64,000 bases of DNA from Linum tenue (Eukaryota > Streptophyta > Magnoliopsida > Malpighiales > Linaceae): positions 10,748,150-10,812,149 of the forward strand of contig CAMGYJ010000004.1 in assembly GCA_946122785.1 (NCBI GenBank), in the 5' to 3' direction. The notes under the pieces were generated by a model, which saw only the letters and a list, made by a program, of their open reading frames with translations, was not told the DNA's origin and searched no databases. Positions 11,514-21,228 of the stretch are shown here, piece after piece; the first letter of the stretch is position 1; each line of letters begins with the position of its first letter. A program made the position numbers and the translations under genes.

Positions 11514-12336
11514 AGGCTATTTTTATTTTCACTAGCTTTCTTAATTGACTCATATCTTTTTCGTTTTAACTCGGATTTTAATTTTTTTTGCACAGATGGA
11601 ACGAGTTCACCGTGCTCTACAAAATGAGATCAATTTTCAATATTTTTTTAGGAAAAAAAAATTCTGGCCTCTCGGTACCAACTGCATACCATATGGTATC
11701 TTCTTCGTTTTTAATTCGTTTTTGAAAACGTTTGCACAGCAGGGATGAGTTCATCATGATCTACTGGATCTACAAATTTCTGGGTGAACAAATTACAGGA
11801 CAAAAAAATACCACACAATACCATACAATACCACCCTGGTACGGGGTGGTATTGTATGGTATCTTCTTCGTTTTTAATTCGTTTTTGAAAACGTTTGCAC
11901 AGAAGGGACGAGTTCATCATGATCTATTGGATCTACAAATTTCTGGGTGAACAAATTACAGGACCAAAAAATACCACACAATACCATACAATACCACCCT
12001 GGTACGGGGTGGTATTGTGTGGTATACAATGTTAAAAGTCGTAAATTACAATTAATATACTTCTACTATCATGTATTCAACCATCCTACAGTATTGGTTT
12101 GTTCATACCACCATGGTACGTTTTTCAAAACATAGGTATGCTTTTATTTCAATACCAGTCAATACCATATGGTATAGGCTGGTAAAAAATGACTCAATTT
12201 TTTTTGTTCGAAAAATATATTAAAGTGGATATCATTTTGAAGAGCACAATTAATCTGATCTAACTGTGCAAAAAAAATTAAATTTCGACTTAAAATGAGC
12301 GAGAAATCGTCCATCAAAGATTAAAGAGGGAAAAAT
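11514..12336. mobile_element. Non-autonomous element with long imperfect inverted repeats
   Basis: The two ends are imperfect inverted copies over about 110-150 bp. The best-matched section is TTTAATTTTTTTTGCACAG followed by a GTGCTC...CAAAATGA block (about 11570-11635 and, reversed, 12235-12300). Flanking GAATTAAAG and AAATTAAAG may be a 9-bp target duplication, which would fit a Mutator-like element. It lies in the leader of the copia element and has no coding capacity. Ends are approximate. Confidence 0.6.
11696..12020. repeat. Two tandem ~163-bp units, each with a large palindrome
   Basis: Units start at 11696 and 11859 and share GTATCTTCTTCGTTTTTAAT through a GGTATTGTATGGTAT end. Each unit ends in a hairpin whose arms are ATACCATACAATACCACCC and its complement around TGGTAC. 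The first palindrome is perfect over about 20 bp per arm; the second differs by one base. Confidence 0.85.
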
Positions 12337-12880
12337 TAAAGACTTTCTATGAGAGAGAGGATGCTGATGTCATGCTGATGTGGACGGGTTACTTATGGTT
12401 ACTCACCATAAGGTTACTGACCTGATCCATTCCCCGCTTCCTAGCCGCAAAGTTCCGGAATTGGAACTCCCATAAGGAAAAAAAACTTGTAGTCAAACTT
12501 AACCGTAACCGAATCAGATTTGGAGGAATCCATAATCAAATGCAGCAAAGCACGTACCAACCGTCAACAGAAGGAGCAAATGTACGCACAAAGCAGCCAA
12601 GAGAATCCCACCAAGCCAAACAAACAACCCACAAACCCAGCAACCAATACTTCTCACAAACTAGAGATACGTAGGCGAAGCCAAAACCGGACAAATCAAA
12701 TCAAGCAACCAAGAATTTTCCTACCGCAGCACTGTCAAAAACACAGCCAAACAACCCATAACTGAATCGTCGAAGAAGAAGAAACCCCACCAATGAAGCG
12801 ACAAAGAAGCCCTAGAAACCAATTGTCGTGAAGCCAAACACGCTGCACCAAAGAGAAATCCCAATAATCAGCAACCATGA

Positions 12881-12893
12881 GCCTCTGATACCA
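12881..12893 (-). other. copia primer-binding site (initiator tRNA-Met)
   Basis: The minus strand reads TGGTATCAGAGGC immediately after the LTR terminal CA. TGGTATCAGAG is complementary to the 3' end of plant initiator tRNA-Met and is diagnostic for many copia elements. Confidence 0.85.
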
Positions 12894-13080
12894 TGTCAAA
12901 ATATCAATCTAAACTACGAGACATAAGGATCTAACGTTATTTCCTTGAGTATCAAGACTAGTACACAGGAGAGCAACTCTCCAAGATGAAAACTCTTATT
13001 CTCATTAGTCGTTATAGGGTACAGAGAAGACTATTTATAGGTTTGCTAGTACAAGCCCTAACTACAAAAGGCGGCTGACA
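12894..13080 (-). repeat. 5' LTR of the minus-strand copia element
   Basis: Read on the minus strand it runs TGTCAGCCGC to TTTGACA, 187 bp, bounded by TG and CA. It is followed directly by the primer site. It contains CTATAAATAG (about 13041-13031 complement), a good TATA box, followed by CT-rich sequence. No second copy was found in the window. Confidence 0.75.
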
Positions 13081-13106
13081 TATATATATATATTGGTACC
13101 TATATA

Positions 13107-13774
13107 CAGGGGCGGACCCAGGGGGTTTTAGGGGTGTCCCCGGACTCCCCTAAATTTTGGGAATACGGTTATCCAATCCCGATGATAATTTACGTATGGA
13201 AAAAATATATATATATATATAATTGATAGTGAGGGACACTCCTGAAATTTGAAAACATGATTATCCTACTGTCAATTGCGTATAGGAATATAAGTGGTAG
13301 ATTGGGTAATTCAAATTTAGAACACTATGCTTATTAATAAACTTAATTTTCGTTGACCTACAACTCATTTGTTGTTCGATTTTGAAAATGTAATAGTAAA
13401 ATGTTATTTCTTATCTCTAATTATTTTAAAAACCTAACAATTAAACTAATTTCAAGCTACCCTTACTACGGCAAGTGTTGAAAGAGTCTTTCAACTTTGG
13501 GTTACATCGAGAACAAGTTTACAAATCGAATATGCGATAAGTTCATGAATGATTGTCTAGTAGGGTATATAGAGACAAATTTTTTTAACACTATAGACAC
13601 CAAGTGTATTCTAGAATTATTTCCGAATATGAAAACAAATCATGGACTTTTTTAACCTGTACGAGTAAGGTATTTTCAAATTGACGATTTTATTTTTATG
13701 AATTATGAATTATTTTTATTTAATTTATTTTTAAAAGATGACACCCCTATGAAAAATTTCTGGGTCCGCCACTG
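13107..13774 (+). mobile_element. hAT deletion derivative, 668 bp
   Basis: Terminal inverted repeats are CAGGGGCGGACCCAG and CAGTGGCGGACCCAG (reversed). A perfect 8-bp target duplication CCTATATA flanks it (13099-13106 and 13775-13782). Plus-strand translation of about 13455-13645 recovers a decayed hAT dimerisation domain (NRICDKFMNDCLVGYIE, then FFNTIDTKCILELFPNMKT), so it derives from an autonomous hAT by internal deletion. Confidence 0.92.
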
Positions 13775-13782
13775 CCTATATA

Positions 13783-15280
13783 TATTTACATAAATCAACA
13801 GTGAGATGATACCATGTCTTATATTTGAGCAAATTATTTTATGTACGTTACCGTATTACTGTCACATCATGGTATTATATCATGATATTGGTAAGAAAAT
13901 AATATAATGGGCACCATAAATATCTGGTTTGAACTTTGAAGGGCTAAAGTTTTTGCTCAAAGTAAAATAAAATAGATATCATTGTGTACATAATGATCAA
14001 TGTATTTTTTCTATTCAAATTTTTGTAATTCTAAGTTAAAATAAAGAAGATATAACCTATTAAAAAAGTAAAGATTAGAAAAATAGGTTTGACTATTATC
14101 ACTAGACTTATTTCTGAAGGTCGCAGATTTGAATTCCTTCAATAGCACATAACTGTAGAAATCAACCCATATCACCCTTATATAAGGTTATGATATAATT
14201 GATAGTTTGAAGCTAGCTAACTGGATGCATGTGTGAATAGCTAGAAAGATTATGGAAATCTGGAAGAGATCGACTGATCAAATTAAACTCCACCAATAAC
14301 TTTATAGAGCAATAGAAAGCTAGCTAGCTCCACAATACCACCTCCACGAATGCAAATATACGGTTGCTGGCAGAATCTCGCTCGATATGCAATCATATGG
14401 TGCACGCTGAAGCGTTGAAAGATCTGCACCTTATGGCTTATAGCATAAAAAATTGGTGCATGCAGGAAATTATTACAGTAATAATTATGTATAGTCTTCA
14501 TCACGGATTATCAAAAGAGTAGTTAAGATTCACTATATCTGCGAATCCAATAAACCGATATAGGTCCACTATACCCGTGTTCCCGTTTCTACTATCATGT
14601 AGAATGAAAAAAATCCCAAAAAAAGTTCGAACTTTAATGAAGTGGTTAAAATTCATATATGAACTTTTTCAACAAAATCTTGAACATAAAATCACGTGTT
14701 CAATTTCTCATAACCACGAATATTAATAATTTATTTAAAACACATAATACTACGGGTTTGTGAAAGTGACTAAAAACTATATATATACGGAGCTCTCTCA
14801 AACTCTCTCTTTTCTCTTTCAGTATTAGAGACTCCATAGCTTTGTTGATCAGATCTTAGCAGTAGCAAATTCATAAATAAATTGTTAGCAATATCTTTTA
14901 TTTTATATAAATTGTAGATTTTATCTAGTCTACCGGTATATATATATAGCTAGGACATGAATGAACGCATGGTTTTGCATGTGGCAGTCTGAACTTTTCA
15001 GAATGGACGAAAGCTGGTGATAAATTGATAATTAACCTAGCTAGCTGGCAATTGTATCATTCACGTACCTACCAATGCATGAACGTGTGTAGTCGATCTA
15101 TTTATTCAGATTTTATTGTCATTTTTAATGTATTCTTGCAGTTAGTGGAAGCTGAATATATCGATATCTCTACTTGTATAAAAAAAAAATTTGGACGCTG
15201 TGATGAATGAGGAATTTGAATGGTGTATGTAGCTAGAAATTATGCAAACGGGTATCCATTATATCAGGTAGATATGATAA
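13783..15280. other. AT-rich intergenic sequence, no gene seen
   Basis: I find no coding region, RNA gene or terminal repeat pair. A TATA-like CTATATATATACGG with a CT-rich stretch lies at about 14777-14825 but leads to no recognisable frame. AGCTAGCT motifs are frequent near 14300-14330 and 15040. Confidence 0.5.
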
Positions 15281-15289
15281 TGAATTGAA

Positions 15290-16961
15290 GGATAAATACA
15301 TTATAATAGCTAAATGTTTTCATTTTAAACAAAATAATAGTCAAAAAATTTCGTAAACAATTTAATTCTCAAAACGTTAACTTTTCATTCGGTCAACCGT
15401 TAGTTGATTATGACGTGTCAATACAAGTTGACATGGCTGAAAATCAGTAGTTTGACTATGCCACATAGATATAATTATTTTTAACTAATTTTTATTAAAA
15501 AAAATAACAACATTAAGAAAAAAAAACTCTACTCCACAATCCCCCCATTCATCCCTCCTCTCCACTCTCCTCTACGACATCTTACTCAAAACCTTATCCT
15601 CTGACGTTTCCCTAGCCACTGCCGCCACCGCTGACCTTCGGAACGCCGCAGTTGCTGACCTCAGTGAAGTCGCAGTCGCTGACCTCCTCGTTGTCGTTGA
15701 CCTCCGTGCCGCTAATGACCTACGTGCCACCGCCACTGCTGACCTCTGCGAATTCCAGATCTAAAACCCCTTGTTGTTTCTGGAAGGGGGTTCTGTTACC
15801 CTTGGTGGTGTTTACACCAAAATAATTTTCATTAATTATTACATGTATGAACAGTTTGGGCAATTTAAGTAGATGGTCCATGTGTACATGGATGATCCGA
15901 TTTATCAAGTTGGGTCGTAGGATTAAATGATGGTAGTGTCCAATAACATGGATACCGTCCATATCCAATAATGGATGATAGTGTCCAATAACATGGATAC
16001 CGTCCAAATCCAATAATGGATGGTAGTGTCCAATAACATGGATACCATCCAAATCCAATAATGGATGGTAGTGTCCAATAACATGGATACCATCCAAATC
16101 CCATAATGGATGGTAGTGTCCAATAACATGAATACCATCCAAATCCCATTATGGATGGTAGTGTCCAACATCATGGACATCGTCCAAACCCTATGGTGGA
16201 TGGTACTTTCCAAGATCAGGGACACCATCCCAAACATAATGGACACCATCCAAACTCAAAGTGGATGGTGTCATGCAACAACATGGATACCATCCATGTT
16301 ATTTGGTGTATGATGACCATCTAATTGTTCATCCATGGTTCCATGGTACGTAGGGTTGATTGTCTAGAGACATGATGATGTGTCGAAGGTGGTTGCCAGA
16401 AGCAGCATCTGACTTGCAAAGGACGCTCAGATGAGTTACTGGATGCTACGTGGAGCTAATTTCGAGGAAGAGAGAGAAGGCGGTTAGAGGGCGAGACAAA
16501 ACAAAACTTGCAGCAAGGTTCTGGAGGAAGGACAGACAAATCAAATCACAAACAGTCTCGTCAAAATTTATCTTTTCTCTCTAGAACAGTAACCGTAGCA
16601 GTAGCACCAGGGACCCTCCAACGAGACTTCTCTGTTAGTTGTAGTCAGTAGTTGCGGAGCACTCAAGGAATCTCCATAGGAGTAGAGGTAAAAGTAGCCA
16701 GATCCTTTGATGTATGCATCAAACACCCTCATTCGAACTGTTTGAAGAGGTGTGAACCGAGTAATATCGTTTTTCTGATTTCTTGAAGTCAGGGTGTATT
16801 GATCACTGCTATTAAATTATTTTCGAAAAAATTTGGCTACTAAATTCTTTTCCAAAAAATTTGGCTACTAAATTGACGTTTGGCTATTAAATTATTTTCG
16901 AAAAAAATTTACTACTATTTTGTTTAAAACGAAAGATTTGGCTCTTATATTGTATTTACCC
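15290..16961. mobile_element. MULE-like non-autonomous element with 45-bp minisatellite
   Basis: Ends form long imperfect inverted repeats of about 90 bp: GGATAAATACATTATAATAG at the left and, reversed, GGGTAAATACAATATAAGAG at the right, both continuing through TTTTAAACAAAATA(A/G)TAGT. Flanks TGAATTGAA (15281-15289) and TAAATTCAA (16962-16970) are a 9-bp target duplication with two differences. The interior holds a GC-rich patch with GCTGACCTC repeats (about 15620-15750) and a tandem array. No transposase is present. Confidence 0.75.
15926..16300. repeat. 45-bp tandem minisatellite with internal inverted repeat
   Basis: TGGTAGTGTCCAATAACATG recurs with exact 45-bp spacing at 15931, 15976, 16021, 16066, 16111 and 16156, with degenerate copies at 16201 and about 16260. 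Each unit contains GGATGGTA and its inverse TACCATCC. Since 45 is a multiple of three, the array stays open in several frames, giving repetitive frames (DGIHVIGHYHPLLDL on the minus strand) that I take as by-products. Confidence 0.9.
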
Positions 16962-16970
16962 TAAATTCAA

Positions 16971-17229
16971 GGCTAAACATTAAACTATTTTGCAGTTAAT
17001 ATGTTTTAGATCTGTCATCTACACCATTGAACAATATACCTCCATGCCTCACATTAATGGATTTTCCGGACTTGGATTTAATTACAGGACTGGTTATTGT
17101 GTTTATTTTATTAGCTTGAGATTATCTGATTCCTCAAGATATACGTTAAGCTTACGGGAATTCGAATGTGCTGCAATTCATCGTTTGGTTGTTCTCTCTC
17201 AAACTAACTATGCCTTGGAGCACAAGAAA
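16971..17229. other. Short unassigned spacer
   Basis: Between the MULE target duplication and the presumed copia LTR start. Nothing recognisable is present. Confidence 0.4.
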
Positions 17230-17716
17230 TGAAGCTTGGTGCTGAAAGAACAGGGGAAACAAAGAAACCAGCTGGAGCAAGATGAAGATGAAGACTGATC
17301 CAGCTGGAGGGTGCTCTGGACATCTCTCAGCTTTGGATTGAAGCCAAGGAAGATGAGGGACCACAGTGAAGGGCATCTTTGCCAATGCCTCTTCCTGTTT
17401 TTGCTTTAGGACGCATCGAAAGTGACCCGTACTTGGTTTAGTTTTAAGTTTTTGTCTTCTAGGTTTTTGGAGGTACCAGATCAACCTAGGGTTTGAGTTT
17501 GAACCTTTAAAAGGTTGTTGTCTCTTCATTTTGATGTAATGTGTGAGAACATATCAAAATTGAAATGAGAAAGTGGATCTGAAGCACAAGAGCTCAACCA
17601 CTATTTTGGGTTCAAAACTGTTCTTCTACCATTCTGTTTTTTCTAGTTTTACACTGCTTCATTGCATTTCTGCAGATTTTGTGTAGCTGGAAATTACAAA
17701 TATCTTGTTTTTTGCA
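17230..17716 (+). repeat. Probable 5' LTR of the plus-strand copia element
   Basis: The right end is fixed by TTTTTTGCA just before the primer site. The left end is placed at TGAAGCTTGGTGCTGAAAGA because the AGCTGGAGCAAG-type sequence that follows is common near copia LTR starts. The left boundary is uncertain since no partner LTR is available. Confidence 0.5.
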
Positions 17717-17717
17717 C

Positions 17718-17731
17718 TTGGTATCAGAGCC
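17718..17731 (+). other. copia primer-binding site (initiator tRNA-Met)
   Basis: TTGGTATCAGAGCC lies directly after the LTR end, about 115 bp upstream of the gag start. Confidence 0.88.
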
Positions 17732-17847
17732 CTCTTGATCTTTGAAAGGGATTGTGAGGCTTTTTTCTTGGACTGAATCCGTGAGGTTTTGTGAGGTTGA
17801 GTGTTCTCTTCTTTTTCTGACACCTACCAGTGGAAAGTTACTCAAAA

Positions 17848-18787
17848 TGACTTCAACTGGACTCTCTCTGACCCCTCCCCCCCCCCCCCCCCCCCCCGCC
17901 CCGGAATTTTCCATGGTAATAACTACCAGATCTGGGTTGTAAAAATGAAGTCCCTCATGCAAGGGAATGATATATGGGAGCCTGTGACTAGAAGAGTAGT
18001 GGATACACTTCCAGCAAATGCTTCTCTCAATCAGCAAACAAGATATGCTGAAGTAGTAGCCAAAACCCACAGGCCTCTCACATGCATCCATACTGCAGTT
18101 ACTGATGAAGTTTTCTTCAAAATCATGACTTGCACCACAGCAAAGCAAGTTTGGGACAAACTATAAGAAGAGTTCCAAGGATCTGATAGAGGTAAGCAAA
18201 TGCAAGCTTTGAATCTTAGAAGAGAATTTGAAAGTCTGAGAATGAAGGAAAGTAAATGTATTAAAGACTATCTGGACAGACTCATGAAGAATGGCAATCA
18301 ACTAAGGTTTTCGATGAGACATATGATATTCTAGGGTTTTCGAGAAGATCTTAGTAACTGTGCCTGAAAATTTTGAGGCTAAGATCTCAACTCTAGATGA
18401 AACACAGGATCTGATTAGGCTGAGTATAACTCAACTCTTTGCAAGTAACTGAGTTGAGGAGTTCCATAAAAAATGATGACAACTCAATAGAAGTTTTGGT
18501 TATAAGGCAATGAAAGGCAAAAGACCAAAGTTCTGGAGTCAAGAAGATTCCTAGAAAGAAGAAAAATGGTAAGGAGGTGCAGATTGAAAAATCAATTGAG
18601 AAGAAGGTCGATCCTCCTTGCCCTATCTGTAAGAAGACCAATCATACTGAGAACTACTACTGGTATAAACCTAATGTGCAATCTTGGACATGTTGAGAAG
18701 GTCTGCAAAAACAAAAGTATCAGAGAGCAAGTGGCCATTGCAGAAGAAAATGAACATAACAAGCAAGAAGGAATGTTCATGGTCACC
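17848..18787 (+). pseudogene. copia gag (UBN2 family) pseudogene
   Basis: The start MTSTGLSLTPPPPPPPP is followed by the gag pattern FHGNNYQIWVVKMKSLMQ...DIWEPV (normally F-x-G-x-N-Y-x-x-W) and HTAVTDEVFFKIMTCTTAKQVWDKL. A stop follows L at about 18163. The region then reads EEFQGSDRGKQMQALNLRRE and LRMKESKCIKDYLDRL. A CCHC-like knuckle follows (CPICKKTNHTENYYWYK, 18620-18668). The poly-C tract at 17877-17897 codes a proline run and probably shifted the frame. The protein would package element RNA; this copy is dead. Confidence 0.8.
17877..17897 (+). repeat. Poly-C tract of 21
   Basis: An uninterrupted run of 21 C lies inside the gag start region. It is followed by GCCCC. It is a likely slippage site. 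Confidence 0.9.
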
Positions 18788-18795
18788 TGTTTTAC

Positions 18796-19460
18796 TAGGG
18801 ATGGCAATTTGAATCCGCTCTGTTGGATTTTACCCGACCTGCTCTGTAATGGAGTGGATTTTATCTGACCCGTTCTTAAACGAAGCGGATCATGCCCTGA
18901 CCCGTGAGAAGAACGGAGTGGACATGGATAATATTTTACTACCTGCACTGCCCCGCTTGACATCCATTTTGTATATATAATTGATATCATAATTAATTAT
19001 TCATTCATTGGCACTCTTACTAGCCAGCAAGTGTTTCTCAAGTTTATAAGTACACTATATCGAGAGAAACAAAAAGGAGCCAAACCTAGAGACCCCCAAT
19101 TAATTAATGCATCATGTCCATTTTACACCAATCCCCGCCATTGGTAATTGCCATCTGCCCATTCCAATTGCCTCTCGTCGTCACTACCATTAATTAATGG
19201 ATACTAATTGACATTAATGGTCCCACCTCCAATTTATTTTCCTTCACGTCCTGGTTTCCCTCTTATCAAATTGCATTATCGGCTGTCAACTAAAAAATTC
19301 GAGTGGATTTAACCCGCCCCCGTACAGGCTGCGTGTGGGGCGAAATTCCCTGACCCGTCCCGGGGCACGGAGCAGAGCGGAGCAGCATTTTCAAGGACAG
19401 GCCAGTGTAGGGCACGGGTTTGGTAGTACCCGCCCCATTTCAGACCCGTTTCCATCCCTA
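18796..19460. mobile_element. hAT MITE, TAGGGATGG family, copy 1
   Basis: Terminal inverted repeats TAGGGATGGCAAT and TAGGGATGGAAAC (reversed) bound 665 bp. The target duplication is TGTTTTAC / TGTTTTAT (18788-18795, 19461-19468). Subterminal regions are rich in ACCCG/CGGGT-type motifs. There is no transposase. It interrupts copia coding sequence, which resumes at 19469. Confidence 0.88.
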
Positions 19461-19468
19461 TGTTTTAT

Positions 19469-20233
19469 AGCTACAAGCAACAGTGAGGAATGGCTTCTGG
19501 ATACTGGATGTATAAATCATATGACAAATAATGAGGAGTACTTCCTGGATCTGGACAAGGCTTGCAAGTCTAAGTGAAGATTGAAAATTGTGATATGTTA
19601 TCTATAGAAGGTAAAGGATCGATTTCAGTGCAAACTGCCTTTGGACTTAAGGTAATCCCTGAAGTTCTATTTGTTCCTGCTCTAGCTAGACAAATGCTTG
19701 AAAAGGGTTACTTTTTGGAAATGCAAAACAAGTCTTGTGTTGTGTATTCTAAGGGAGATAAATTGCTTGATCTTGCTATGATTCAAAGGAGTTTTTCCCT
19801 GAAAATGAAAACTGCTAACATGAATGTAGTGACTATAAATGCTCAATCAGTTCTGTGGCATAGTAGGCTAGTTGATTTCAGTCAACACACCATGGTTAAA
19901 ATGGCTAAGTAAGATCTGGTAAAGGATTTACCTGTTCTTGAGTTGAATGAAGGTGTGTGTGAAATCTGTCAGCTTAGAAAACAACACAGGTTGCCTTTTC
20001 CTAAGAAGCACACTTGGAGAGCTCCTATGAAGTTTGGACAGATTCACACTGATATATGTGGGTCTTTCAAAGTGGAATCTTGGGGTGGAAGTAGGTATTT
20101 CTTGTTGTTCATTGATAATATGACAAGAACTGTTGGGTTTACTTCCTGAAGAACAAGTCTGAAGCTCTTTCCAAATGCCAAAAGTTTAAGGCATTTGCTG
20201 AAAATCAAAGCAATGAGAAGATCAAAATTTTTA
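19469..20233 (+). pseudogene. copia protease, GAG-pre-integrase and integrase N-terminus
   Basis: Directly after the hAT target duplication the frame gives EEWLLDTGCINHMT, the protease active site with the catalytic DTG preserved. A frame change near 19576 leads to IEGKGSISVQTAFGLKVIPE and LFVPALARQMLEKGYFLEM. The GAG-pre-integrase segment has LWHSRL, then CEICQLRKQHRLPFPK for the integrase zinc-binding region, and the core start IHTDICGSFKVESWGGSRYFLLFIDN (given in part). It is cut at 20233 by the MULE; the continuation is at 25898. Confidence 0.82.
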
Positions 20234-21228
20234 GGCCAAATTCACCTGTATAGCCAAAACTTTGACGTTTTTGCCAAATATAGCCACTTTTGGAGAAATA
20301 CCAGAAATAGCCACTTCCGTCCAATTGTTTGACGGTGTTAGCTAGAGTGCTGACTGGACCAACAGACCATCCGACGTGGCTTTTTTCGTCAAACAAGTGA
20401 ATTCCACGTGGAATTAAAAAAAAGACAAAACGGTAAATGCCATCTTACGCCTCAGTCACTTTCTATCTTTTTCATTTTCCCCCTCCCTTCCCCCGATTCG
20501 ATATCCAGAGAAAACCCCTCTTCTCCGACGACGAACTACGATGCTCCCCCTCTCCATATCGGAGTTGGTAGTCGTCGACGATGACGAAAGCCTTTCTGAT
20601 CCACGAACCCACCACGAGAAGCAAAACCCCTTTCCTCCTTTCCGATTCTCAAACCCTAAATCCTTTCCGAGCCTCCCTCCATCGAATCGGCCATGCATTG
20701 CGGGGTTTCATAGATCCTCTCCACGTTCCGGCGACGCGATTCACTGTTGGTGAGGGGGAATCGGCCATCAAAGACGAAGATTCCCAAGATGAAGTTGCCG
20801 GTTCAAAACCCTAATATGGAAGATTCTTGATTTTTTACGAAGGCGATTTCTGGGCTTCTTCCTTTCAGTCGACTGGTAAGTGTCGAGTTATATTCACTAA
20901 GCTCCGATGAGATGGATTTTAAGTGCAGTGTAGTAAATTTTGCTTGGTTTCTTCCTTTTATAGTTCGTACCTGGTATTAAATTCAAAAAGCGACACAAAG
21001 GGGTCTACTCGGGACCACTGGAATTCTTCTCTTCACGAGTTTGCCCTTGAATTCGAAGGTAAGCAAGCTACTGGACATAATCGTCATTGGCTTTGGAAAA
21101 CCCTAGGATAGAATAATGTTTGTTGGTGATGATTCCTTTGTTGTTTAGTGATTAAAAACGCATTAACATTGTGATTATAATAGTAATTGTGATTAAAATA
21201 GTATTTGAATGTGTTTTCCTTCTAACAG

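Larger units (their letters stand above)
6181..13080 (-). mobile_element. Truncated Ty1/copia retrotransposon with nested insertions
   Basis: Read from high to low coordinate: a 187-bp LTR (13080-12894, TG...CA), a TGGTATCAGAGGC primer-binding site, a leader holding an inserted inverted-repeat element, gag pieces, and a protease/GAG-pre-integrase segment ending near 6181. Integrase, reverse transcriptase, RNase H and the second LTR are missing, so it is 3'-truncated. The host gag is split by the hAT element at 7470-11260. Confidence 0.75.

Noticed and set aside
14060..14160. Possible SINE with a B-box-like GGTCGCAGATTTGAATTCC
   Set aside because: No A box at the correct distance, no poly-A end and no target duplication.
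14770..15210. TATA-like sequence with CT-rich leader that might start a gene
   Set aside because: No open frame with recognisable content or hairpin precursor could be seen downstream.
15720..16249. Three overlapping minus-strand frames of 94-140 codons with DGIHVIGHYHPLLDL repeats
   Set aside because: They follow from a 45-bp tandem repeat whose period is a multiple of three; no start context or non-repetitive domain supports a protein.
15926..16300. Regular direct repeats that could look like a CRISPR array
   Set aside because: Plant nuclear DNA, no unique spacers (the 45-bp unit is continuous), and no cas genes.
20500..20820. Plus-strand frames of 70-77 codons before mudrA
   Set aside because: Overlapping frames in the GC-rich MULE leader; no conserved domain, and the transposase start at 21229-21241 fits better.
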